Of a DNA stretch of 64,000 nucleotides, positions 11,928-21,699 are shown in pieces; within the stretch, counting starts at the first letter, position 1, and each line of letters begins with the position of its first letter. This DNA is from Manihot esculenta (lineage: Eukaryota; Streptophyta; Magnoliopsida; Malpighiales; Euphorbiaceae). The stretch spans positions 19,630,009-19,694,008 of the forward strand of contig NC_035174.2 in the NCBI RefSeq assembly GCF_001659605.2, given 5' to 3'. The notes below the pieces were generated by a model. The model did no database searches and was not told where the DNA came from. It saw nothing but the letters and a program-made list of their open reading frames with translations. The translations under genes and the position numbers were made by a program.

Positions 11928-13342
11928 TTCTGTAACGACCCGAAAATCGGACCGCTACCGGCACTAGGATCCAGGTCGACTTAAGGCCGCCGGGACCCGT
12001 AGCAAGCCTAACATGCATCCTGTTAATCTGTTCAATCCCACACATGATCGACAATATACATAAAAATTAAAACTTTTTTTTCATTCATTTTCTCATGTAC
12101 CAATCTCAACCTGTGCATGCACTAAACATAAACATAACCATAACATTGACTCCTCTGTGGGATCTCATCAATGCCCCCAAAGGGTGGCATAACATGTGTT
12201 GAGTTGGTTTACATCTACATCATAAAACATCTAAGATCATGTATTAAAAGGGATAACAACATCCATAGGGTCAAGCACAACTTCTAATACTCAATATCAT
12301 TATACATAACATGACTATTCAAACTTTACATCATCTTACAATTTATCATGTCCACTTCCTATCTATTACAAATACATGACTTTACTCTTCTTGACTTCTC
12401 TGTCTAGCCCGTACCTGCAATCCTGGGGGATTAGGGAAAGGGGTGAGCTACTAGAGCCCAGTGAGTAGAATAATGAAAAACAACAATTAAAATCTCATGC
12501 CATCATGTAATGCAACACATCACAACAAATCACATCTCGGATGGTATTGTCACGAATAGTCCTCCACATTCCAAAGTGCCGGGACGTAGAATGGGTCAAC
12601 CGGTCTTTCCCTTAACATAACATAACATAGCATTCCAATGTGCCAGGGACGTAGAATGGATACAACCTGGACTTTCTCTTACATCGTGCCAGGGACGTAG
12701 AATGGGTACAACCTGGACTTCCATACCGTATCATGCCATAACATCATCATATCATATGAGGACTAAAGGATCATCCAATAACCAATCCACATCAACATCA
12801 TAAATGCAATGCAGCATATTCATGAAGTCTAATGCAAACAACCTAATTCATCACATGGCATTCATGATGCATGAACATGCTCAAAACTTTATAATTTATT
12901 TGCTTTCAATCGTAAAGGTTTATTCTACTCACCTCTTGGCTAGCTCTAACAATGACTGAAGCAGCTGACTCACTACTGGGGTCCTCGGTTCCTCAGGTCC
13001 GAACCTACACAGGTGGACTCAAATGAGGGACCAAACAACTAGAACATAATTCTAAAAACATCCCCCAAAAACCCCCTAAAAATACCTCAAAACAATCATG
13101 CAAAAACATGCAAAGGAAAGCTGGACAGGGCACTTTCGGCGGCAGGTTCGGCGGCCGAAAGTCCCTCTAGAGCCGAAATTCAGGCAGGTTCGGCGGCACC
13201 TTCGGCGGCCGAAACTCCCAGACAGAGGCGAAACTCATGCATGTTCGGCGGCACTTTCGGCGGCCGAAACTCCCAGACAGAGACGAAAGTCTCCTTTCGG
13301 GGGCAGGCTTCGGCAACCGAAAGGCTTGCCTCCCCAGCCATG

Positions 13343-13432
13343 TTCGGCGGGCGAAAGTCCTTCGGCGGCCGAAAGTCCTTCGGCGGCCGAAAGTCCTTCG
13401 GCGGCCGAAAGTCCTTCGGCTGCCGAACCTGG
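13343..13432. repeat. Five-unit 18-bp tandem array of the TTCGGCGGCCGAA palindrome
   Basis: Units TTCGGCGG(G/C)CGAAAGTCC start at 13343, 13361, 13379 and 13397, with a variant TTCGGCTGCCGAACCTGG at 13415. The 3' LTR of the same element has only two units at the matching place (5683-5718). Confidence 0.9.
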
Positions 13433-13956
13433 TTTCTGCCAAAGGGCAGAAACTTGGCTCCTCTTGCCTCCAATGCCTCCCAAACCTTATAAACATGCAT
13501 AATCCTATTCTATAACACATATACTCAAGCATACAAGCTCCTAGGGGCTTCAAACTATCTTAAACCCCATCTACAACACATCAAACAACACAAATCTAAC
13601 ATACATTGCCTATAAACCAACATAAACCCAAAAACTCATAAAACCCTATACATGCATTTCTACTCCAGGAATCAACTTAAAACTTGTTAAAAACATGTAG
13701 TGAGCTCAAGATCGGCCCTTACCTCTTGTAGATCGAAAGGAAAACGACCCTAGCTCGGAGATGGGAGAGATTTGAGTTCTTGAACCTCAAAGCTTCAAAA
13801 CTTGCTTTAAACTCGAAAATCTTCAAAACAAGGTGAAAACTCATAAGAAAAACATGAAAACTCGAAGGGAGAAGCTCAAAACAGAGGAGGGGCGGTGGAG
13901 AACTCACCTTGGCCGAAAACGGGAAGAAAAGCTTGTCCGTTTCGGCCATGGGGTCC

Positions 13957-13964
13957 TTTTATAG
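13957..13964 (-). promoter_or_regulatory. Putative TATA box of gypsy A 5' LTR
   Basis: Minus-strand TATAAAAG, about 355 bp inside the LTR, conserved in position in the B, C and D LTRs. Near-palindromes TTCGGC-N-GCCGAA lie just upstream (14018-14150). Confidence 0.6.
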
Positions 13965-14324
13965 AGCTGTCCTTACCACCTTTCGGCGGCCTAACGTGCC
14001 CCCACAGCGCATGCAAGTTCGGCGGCCGAACATGAGGTTCGGCGGCCGAACCTTGGCTTATTCAAACAAGGCTTTCGGAGGCCAAAAGCGCTCCCAAAAC
14101 CTCCCCATGTTCGGCGGCCGAACATGACTTTCAGCGGCCGAACCTGGTAAAGTCTCCAAAGCCCTCTACACTCAAAACTTGGATTTATTTCTCTTAAAAA
14201 CCAAAAAAAACCTTAAAACATTTTATGAAAACATGGTTTTACCCCTTTTAGAGGTTTCCGACATCCGAGATTCCACGGACGGTAGGAATCCCGATACCGG
14301 AGTCTAGCCGGGTATTACATTACC

Positions 14325-15660
14325 TACAAAGGCTCATCAAAGGTTTTTAATTCCCCTCTATCAATCAACAATAAATAATACAAGAAAGGTGAACACCTCT
14401 CTAGTGACTTGGTAGCCCTGGTAGATCTCCTCAACACTAGTGTAGATATGACTGGCTGCTATTCTGGTTCTACAACAGTATTTTTTGGATTCTCCTGTGG
14501 TTTTACTGCAACATCACTAGGTGAAATTTCTTACAACTCAACCTCAGCTCCCACTTCTTCTGCATCTTCAGATCGCACCTTAGATTTGTCTTTATACAGG
14601 ACATTCTCATGAAATATCACATCACAGTGTCTCAAGATCTTTCTATTTTTATCATTCCAAAATCTATACCCAAACTGATTCGAACTATACCCAATGAAAT
14701 AACACTTCAAAGCCTTTGCATTAAGCTTGTCTCTCTTTCTGGATCAATGTGAACATAGGCAGCACACCCAAAAGTCCACAGATGAGTAAACTTGTCCTCT
14801 TTACCAATCGAACTTCTTCTGGAATCTTGAAATCCAAAGGAACTGAAGGTCCTCTATTTATCAAATATGTTGCTATGCTCACTGCATCTGCCCAAAATAT
14901 TTTTGGTAGCCCAGCATGTAGCCTCATGCTTCTTGATTGCTCATTCAACGTTCTGTTTATCCTTTCAGCAATCCTATTATGTCTTGACTTGCCAAGAACT
15001 GTCCTAGTGCACCTGATTCCCTTATCAGCACAGAACTTCTTGAATTATATAGAATCATACTCTCCTCCACTCTAGGCATTTGATCTTCAACCCAGTTTGA
15101 TTTTCAACTTCAACCTTCCATCTCTTAAAATTGGTAAACACATCTTATTTATTTTTTAGAAAGTAAACGCATACCCTCCTACTGAAGTCATTAATGAAGG
15201 TAACATAGTATCTCGAACCACCAAGAGAGGAAACTACGGATGGCCCCCACATGTCTGTATGTACTAGTTCTAACTATTCTACCTTTGATTCTCTGATAGC
15301 CTTTGTGAAACTGACCCGTTTCTACTTTCCCAGAATACAGCTCTCACATAAACCCATATCAACAGATTTCAATCCTTGCAAATACCCTTTCGAAACTAGT
15401 ATTTTTATTCCCTTCTCGCTCATGTGGCCAAGCCTGTTGTGCCACATACTTGAGCTCGATGTACTGTCAATTGCAATAACCATGTCCAAACACCCTGCAG
15501 TAGCGTATAAAGTTTCAGATTTTGTGCCCCGTGCTATCACCATAACTCCTTTCACAATTTTTTAGGAACTCTCCTCAAACACTGTTCTGTAACCCCCTGC
15601 TGTCTAGCTGGCCAATAGAGATAAGATTTTTCTTCAAGTCAGGAATATATCTGACATTGA
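14325..15660 (-). pseudogene. Copia-1 pol: GAG-pre-integrase and integrase with C-terminal linker
   Basis: Minus-strand fragments read VRYIPDLKKNLIS near 15645, then a GAG-pre-integrase/HHCC region (MWHNRLGHMSEKGIKIL and CESCILGK, about 15460-15320). Next are integrase core pieces including MNEQSRSMRLHAGLPK and WADAVSIATYLINR (about 14948-14840), then the integrase C-terminal region with YFIGYSSNQFGYRFW and KSKVRSEDAEE (14720-14560). Stops and frame changes interrupt it. It begins right at the truncated 5' LTR scrap (15666-15708), with no gag and no protease seen. It continues across gypsy A into the RT fragment at 3846-4268. Confidence 0.82.
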
Positions 15661-15665
15661 AGCAT

Positions 15666-15708
15666 AGTGTACAATCCATAATATATTATTAGACTCCATA
15701 TCTTAACA
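15666..15708 (-). repeat. Remnant of copia-1 5' LTR (43 bp)
   Basis: Matches the first 43 bp of the 3' LTR (259-301) in the same orientation, with a few mismatches, and then passes directly into pol. The rest of the LTR, primer site and gag have been deleted. Confidence 0.75.
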
Positions 15709-15892
15709 TCGAGTGTAAGAATTACTCAAAATACAATTATTTAAAAAAATTCTTCAATTAAAATTTTGTCTCATTAAAATAGGTAACGTGTGGAAATAGA
15801 ACTTTAAATTCTCCTATTCGGTTTATATCATTAAATAAATTTTGTAAGAAGTAAACTATTTTTAGGCTTTAAATAATAGAGATGATACTAGA
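15709..15892. other. AT-rich DNA, nothing recognised
   Basis: No ORF or repeat boundary identified between the copia-1 end and the foldback element. Confidence 0.5.
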
Positions 15893-16945
15893 AAAAACTT
15901 TCAGATTTTAATAAATATATTTAAATTATAAAAGTTAATCAGTATACTTTAAACTAACCATTTAAATTTATTTATATTCTATCGTTAAATTTTACGGTTA
16001 GATTTAATGATAATATCATATAATTCTAATCAGCACAAAAAATTAATATTTTAATATAATTTAAATAGATAATTATAAAAAAAATTTTAAACTTTAGAAA
16101 TTTTAACAATTATACCCTCAACTTATTTTTAACAAATATATTTCAAATTAATTTTTCAATTTGTTTGATTTTTAATTTTAATTTAATTTATTTATAATTT
16201 TAGAAAAAATATTTTTAAGACTCGATAACTCATTTTTTCATTTTTTTATAATGACAAGTACAACTTTTTGCATAATTATCAATTATAAGTGTTGTGATAA
16301 CAATATTATTTATAAATCAAGAATCACCACTCTCCCTATCTAAAAAATTAATTATACTTAATGTATCCACTTTAATAGAGCTGAAAGTCAACCATCAATC
16401 TAATTAATAAAAAATGGTTAAGTTCAATATAATTTATATTTTATCTAATAAATTTAATCATTTTGAATTTATTAAACTGATTATTAATATTCAGCCAAAT
16501 TAGAGTGAATAAAATAAATATAACTAATTTTCAAGTAGGGCGAATCGTGTTTCTTGATTTACTAAACTTAATATTATTACATCACTTATAATTTATAACT
16601 ATATAAAAAGTTACACTTATTGATAAAAAAAAAGATTGAAAATAAATTGTCGATTCTTAAAAATATATCATTTCAAATTATAAAATAAAACGAATTAAAA
16701 TTAAAAGTTAAATTAAATTAAAAAATTGATTTTGATATATTCGTTAAAAGTAAAGTTTAGAGCATAATCGATGAATTTATAAAAATTATTATTTATATTA
16801 AAATATTAGTTTTTAGTGCTGACTAGAATAATTATATGATATTTTTATTAATGATAAGGTATAAATAAATTTAGGTAGTTAATTTATAATATATTGGTTA
16901 ACTTTTATCATTTTTGTTAAATATGTTAAAATAGTTAAAAATGTT
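15893..16945. mobile_element. Foldback-like element: two arms of about 0.5 kb in inverted orientation
   Basis: The left arm (about 15893-16410) matches the reverse complement of the right arm (about 16430-16945) with indels. Paired blocks include AAATTTATTTATA with ATATCATATAATT, ATCAGCAC with TAATATTTTAATATAA, and AATCAAGAA. The centre is a short AT-rich spacer. There is no coding sequence. This looks like a MITE or foldback transposon, or an old inverted duplication. Arm edges are approximate and no clean target duplication was found. Confidence 0.6.
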
Positions 16946-17309
16946 TTGCTATTATTTTTAAATAATATTATATTTATTATTATCTTTTATAAGTTAGATT
17001 TCACTTGTTTCATAACAAATAAATTGCAACCAAGAAGAGAAGGTATTTTAAAGAAAATTACTTTTAAAAAAATAATTTATTTCCATAGTTTATTGCTACA
17101 TTAAAAGCAAGTGGTGTGGATAACATTTATGTATAAAAAATTTAGTAATATAAATAAACTTATCAAAATAATAAATTTTTTAAAAAACAATAAGTCATTT
17201 AATATTTTGGAAAAATATTTATTTTATATGAAAAATTCAAAATTTTTTGCTATTTTACAATTTAATCCAAAACTTTAAATGTTGATAAAATTGTTTAAAA
17301 TTACAATTA
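16946..17309. other. AT-rich DNA, nothing recognised
   Basis: AT-rich stretch with no supported gene. Around 17250-17290 it holds a short sequence resembling the start of the downstream duplicated unit. Confidence 0.4.
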
Positions 17310-18484
17310 TAATTATATTAAAATTTAAAGTTTGAATTGGAGAGAGTGTGTCTACCTTACATGGCAAGATGATATGGATTATTTTATTATATTCATGTAC
17401 CACATAGATAAATGTTATTGATAAAAGAATCTAAATCTTTTAGCTATTTTACAATTTAATCCAAAAATTTAAGAATTAATATAATTCAACTCAAAATTTC
17501 TAAATTTATTTGCCTTCATCCAAAAAATTATAACTTTTAACTTTTCTCTATTTGCCACTAATTTCAACAAAAATTACACCAGGTCTTATATTTATTAGTT
17601 CCTTATTTTCTAAATATCTTATTAGGTGGCCATCATAATAAATTTTACTATATTTATTATAAAAAAATCATGTCAATATAATAAAAAAAATAAAAATTGT
17701 AGTCCTACTATTTACAGTTTTGTATTAATCTTTTCTTGCAATTTAATAGTATAAGCCAACACTTAGAGTTACAAGCAGAGACATTGTATTAAGAGTAGAC
17801 ATGATTAAAAACTAAAAAAATTAAGAGAATCATAACTAAAAAATAGAAAAAAAAATTCTATTATAATTTCTTGTAACAAACAGATAAAAATGAAATATAA
17901 TAATAGAATCATAAAGATTTAATAGTAAAAGAGGGTAAATTTAAGGATTTTGAATTGACTCATATTAGTGAAATTATATCAAGCTTAAAATTTGAATTAA
18001 TAAGAGTGTGTCTTGCTGACATGATAATATGATATGGATTATTTTATTATATTCATATATTACGTATATAAGTGCTATTGATAAAAAATCCAAAACTTTT
18101 AACTATTTTATAATTTAATCTAAAATTTTAAAAATTGATATAATTCCATTTAAAATCTCTAAATTTATTTGTGTTTCTCCCGTTTAACCTAATATAAAAA
18201 AATCATAACTTTAACTTTTCTTTATTTGCCACTAGTTCTAACAAAAATTACAATAGGTCTTATATTTATTAATTTCTTATTTTCTAAATATTTTATTAGT
18301 TATCCATCACAATAAATTTTACTATATTTATTATAAAAAAAACTATATCAATATATAAAAAAATAGAAATTATAGTTTTACTGTGTACAGTTCTACTATT
18401 AATTTTTTCTTACAACTTAAAAGTATAAATCAGTATTTGGAGATACAAGCAGAGACATTATATTAAGAGTAGATATGATTAAAA
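17310..18484. repeat. Two direct copies of a ~0.5-kb AT-rich unit
   Basis: Unit 1 (about 17310-17815) and unit 2 (about 17970-18484) run parallel at an offset of about 660 bp. They share GAGTGTGTCT, ATGATATGGATTATTTTATT, TATTTGCCACTA, AGGTCTTATATTTATTA and ACAAGCAGAGACATT in the same order. Divergence is substantial, so the duplication or double insertion is old. No ORF. Confidence 0.7.
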
Positions 18485-19588
18485 TATGTTATTGCACGTT
18501 TTTATATGTGTTATAAAGATTTTTTGACAAATTTATAGGTGAAAGCAGATAGAGTAAAAATAATATAAAATTTATTGTTTTATCGATGTTAATTCTATTT
18601 AGCAATGTAGAAATCAGTAATTCAAATCATGCTAATAATGATATTTTAAAAGAAAATTGAAAGGTAAAAGAACTTGTACAATATAAACCAACAGTCAATC
18701 ATTCATTAGTAATTTAGTAAAAGTAATTTTCCCTAATAAAAAATTTTCAAAATTTATAACTTTTTATATTTTAAACTTAAAATTTTGAAACAATAAAATC
18801 AATTCTCTCATATTTATTTCAATTTTAACTATTTATCTAAATTAATTTTGATAAATTTTTTTAATTTATGTGTCATACCACATATATTATTTCTTAAAAT
18901 GTCTATTAAATAAAAAATCCAAAGGTTATTAATTTATATTTGCGTATAAAACTTAACTTTCAGAAAATAAAATTAATTTTTTTTCAATTTATCACTATTA
19001 TAATTGATAAATCTAAATTAAATGTGAAAAATTTAATAGTAAATTATAATATAGTTCCTAAAATTTTATTTGACTAATAAAATAGTCTTTAAACTACATA
19101 TTTTTATCCATTTCAAAGAAAAAAAAACTATATACTTTTATTTCAATAATATCCTTTTTATTAATATCATTATTTATTTCTTATTTTTATACGCATATAT
19201 ATTAATAAAAATTTAAAATATAAAAAAATTATAGCATGATAGTATAATAAATTAATATTTAATATACATCATAAGTTTACTTGTTATATAGGTAAACAAA
19301 ACAAAATATTACTATTTCAAACAACTCATAAGAGATGTGGTTAAGAGTTATGAATTTTTATGAAAATCACGCGAAATGGCTTTATAAACCGAAACATATA
19401 ATATTTCATTTTATTTAGTGTTATTAAGATGAAATTTTTTTTATTACATTAAAAATATATACATAATTTATAATATTGAATATAAATATTCAATAAAATA
19501 CTTTAATATGTAATATTTTATATAGTGAAAATTTATTTATAATAAATATTTATTTAATATAATATATATAATATCACATATGCTAAAT
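18485..19588. other. AT-rich DNA; contains one arm of an inverted repeat
   Basis: No gene. About 18740-19095 is similar in reverse orientation to about 43490-43850, on the far side of the MULE. Confidence 0.5.
18740..19095 (+). repeat. Left arm of inverted repeat flanking the MULE
   Basis: Its reverse complement shares ordered blocks with 43490-43850, for example ATAGACATTTTAAGAAATAAT with ATAGATATTTTAAGAAATAAT, TTTTAGGAACTATATT with TTTTAGGACCATATTG, and TAGTTAAAATTGA with TGGTTAAAATTGA. Confidence 0.6.
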
Positions 19589-19597
19589 ATAAATAAA

Positions 19598-19737
19598 GAA
19601 TAAATCACACTTTAGTCCATAAATTATACTATAATTAACGGATCAGTTCTTGTATTTTTAAAATCGAATACTTAAACCCCCTCTATTTTCATTCTATCCA
19701 AATGCATAGTCCCTCCATCCATTTCTCTATTTGTTCA
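19598..19737 (+). repeat. MULE left terminal inverted repeat
   Basis: About 140 bp pairing with 43339-43466, including ACACTTTAGTCC, TGTATTTTTAAAA and CATAGTCCCTC on matching strands. Confidence 0.85.
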
Positions 19738-19898
19738 AATGTAAATGGCTGGTCAAACATCTGAAAATTGTTTTTTCTTTCCACAGTACCCTTATTACAT
19801 CATATAACATATATAAAAGAAACTTTTATATCTAAAAATTCAAATCCTCCTTCTTCCTTTCTCATTCTCTCCTCCGAAGGAGAATGGCAAGTTGATAG

Positions 19899-20288
19899 AT
19901 GACTATTTCAAGCAGTTCTGTGGTATTTTATGATAATATAAGGTTGCAAAATGTTAACTGTAGATGTGGAAAGAGGAATGATATTCATATTTCAAAATCT
20001 GCAGATAACTCAAATAAGCCCTATTACTACTGTAGAGACAGAGTTTGTGGTAGCTTTTGTGATTAGTGTGAGCCTCTGAATATAGTAACAAATGTTAGCT
20101 CTAGTGAGGGAAGAATTAATTTGGTAGTTTTGCATAAAGAGATAAAGAATGAGGTGAAGAGAGTGAATGAAGATCAGAAATTTATGTTAGAAAAGCTTGA
20201 GAATATTGAATGTGTATTAGAAAATTTGAAAACTCTATTGTTAATTTGTATATTTTTATTGCTCATGGTAGTAGCAAAAATGATTTAG
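19899..20288 (+). pseudogene. Small GRF-type zinc-finger protein with C-terminal membrane segment, one nonsense codon
   Basis: A 130-codon frame (129 residue positions) starting at ATG 19899, about 160 bp inside the MULE left repeat. It shows the GRF zinc-finger layout: CRCG at residues 21-24, then PYYYCRDRVCGSF at 41-53, giving Cys21, Cys23, Cys45 and Cys50 as likely zinc ligands. Codon 56 is TAG (20064-20066), where the family normally has Trp (CxFFxW); this is a single G-to-A change and the only break. After it come a charged, probably coiled-coil stretch (about residues 80-107, EIKNEVKRVNEDQKFMLEKL) and a hydrophobic C-terminal helix (about 109-126, LLLICIFLLLMVVA). GRF fingers are nucleic-acid-binding in other proteins. 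A role here, for example as a MULE accessory gene, is inference only. Confidence 0.72.
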
Positions 20289-20401
20289 TTTGTATGAATG
20301 GAAATGTTTGTTTTGTAATGTTTGCTTTGGCTGTGAAAGATAGGAAGAATTGAAAATGAAAGAAAGTTTGAAGAATCTGCAGAGTTTCATATTAGGGGTT
20401 G

Positions 20402-20950
20402 ATGTATTTTAATACATAAAAATTGAAGGACTTAAATTTTTATAAATGCTTAAATTTTATACCTAGAAAATTTGAGAAATGGCATCAAGTCAGAAAATTT
20501 CAAATTGTTTTTGTGTTTGTATATAAGAAGAAAGGACTTAATGTTATTTATTTAGTTGGATTTTATATCAAGGAAATTGAAAATGTTGAAAATGTTGAAA
20601 ATTTTGAGAAAACTGTAGATTTTAAATCTAAGGATTGATATGTTTTGATATATAAAATTTGAAAGATTTAAGTATTAATAATTACTTGAATTCTATATCC
20701 AGAAAATTTAAAAAAAGGCAGTAAACCAGAAAATTTCAAATTGTTTTATGTTTGTGTATTAAAAGAAAGGAGTTAATATTATATATTTAGTTGGATTTTA
20801 TACCAAAGAAATTGAAAATAGTGAAAACTTTGAAAAAAACTGAAGATTTTGAATCTAGAGACTGATTTATTTTAATACATAAAAATTGAAGGATTTAAGT
20901 GTTAATAATTACTTGAATTTTATACTAAGGATTTATACCAAAAATTACAA
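20402..20950 (+). repeat. Tandem repeat, ~232-bp unit, about 2.4 copies
   Basis: Units start near 20402, 20637 and 20867, each opening TTAATACATAAAAATTGAAGG or a close variant, then AGAAAATTTCAAATTGTTTT and TTAGTTGGATTTTATA. It lies just downstream of the GRF pseudogene. A short open frame (20423-20638) is an accident of the repeat. Confidence 0.8.
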
Positions 20951-21235
20951 ATTGTCTTATTTGAGGGACAGATGTGTTATAATTTGTAAAAATATAAGGA
21001 GTTAAGTGTTTCTAATTAGTTTAATTTAAAACTAATGAACTTGAAAATGAAAAAAAACAAAAAAGTCCACAAACTATTCTAATGCAAAATGAAGCTGTCC
21101 AAAATGATATTTAATTGATTAAACACTAGCCATTGGAACATTAATAATATACTTGATCATGCTAAATGATATACACATCATGATTAATCATTCACATGAT
21201 CAAATTTAGCAGCATAAAATCAATAGGTGATTACA

Positions 21236-21425
21236 AGTAGGAAAAGCTATCCAAAATGACTATCATATATAGAAGAAGCTATTAACATCTTGTCCAAAAT
21301 AAATGTCCATAAGCTATTCAAAAGTTGTCTAAAAGTTGTCCAATCTATATCTAAAAGCTATCCAAAAAGCTATCCCAAAACTATCTAAAAGTTGTCCAAA
21401 AGTTATCCACAATGTTGTCCAAGTT
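21236..21425 (+). repeat. Degenerate short repeat AAAAGYTRTCC
   Basis: About 10-14 imperfect copies of an 11-13-bp motif (AAAAGCTATCC, AAAAGTTGTCC). Low complexity, no gene. Confidence 0.65.
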
Positions 21426-21699
21426 CAAAAGCAAAATCCTAGCAAAAAATATTGTCGAAAACAACTATGTTAAAAAATGTACAAATTAACATAAAGTACA
21501 TATCAACATATACTCAATCCATAGATTGTTGACTGTTGAGATCAAAAGCAACACTAGGTGGGACATTTATACTGTGTTAACTACTACTTATTCCACTTTG
21601 TCTCTCATTTCATTTGTTTGCCTACATAATAAATATAATGATATAGTTTTAATTCTCGACACAAATATTACAAGTAAAACTTATGTAAAATATATTCAA

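Larger units (their letters stand above)
4269..14319 (-). mobile_element. Gypsy A: complete Tekay-like chromovirus element
   Basis: Complete minus-strand Ty3/gypsy element of 10,051 bp. It has two LTRs (11931-14319 as 5', 4269-6584 as 3'), a PBS next to the 5' LTR, a polypurine tract next to the 3' LTR, and a single gag-pol frame. It is flanked by a perfect 5-bp target duplication TTACC (4264-4268 and 14320-14324) inside copia-1 pol, so it inserted after copia-1. The gene order and C-terminal chromodomain-like segment place it with the chromoviruses, most like Tekay/Del. The clade name is inferred from recognisable motifs, not from a phylogeny. Confidence 0.93.
11931..14319 (-). repeat. Gypsy A 5' LTR
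   Basis: 2,389 bp with TG/CA ends and, compared by eye, only scattered single-base differences from the 3' LTR. It differs by an expanded array of five 18-bp units (13343-13432) and an extra palindrome near 14018-14050. The TATA-like element is at 13957-13964 (minus). Confidence 0.93.
1..15708 (-). mobile_element. Copia-1: Tork-like Ty1/copia retrotransposon, nested and decayed
   Basis: Composite minus-strand copia element. Its pol pieces lie at 302-1488, 3846-4268 and 14325-15660, separated by a solo LTR (1489-3845) and gypsy A (4269-14319). A 43-bp sequence at the 3' LTR edge (259-301) recurs at 15666-15708, directly against the integrase-side coding region, so most of the 5' LTR, the primer site and gag are missing. 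The Tork (Tnt1-like) placement rests on the RNase H and C-terminal style and is inferred. The left edge of the 3' LTR is not defined and may lie outside the window. Confidence 0.8.
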
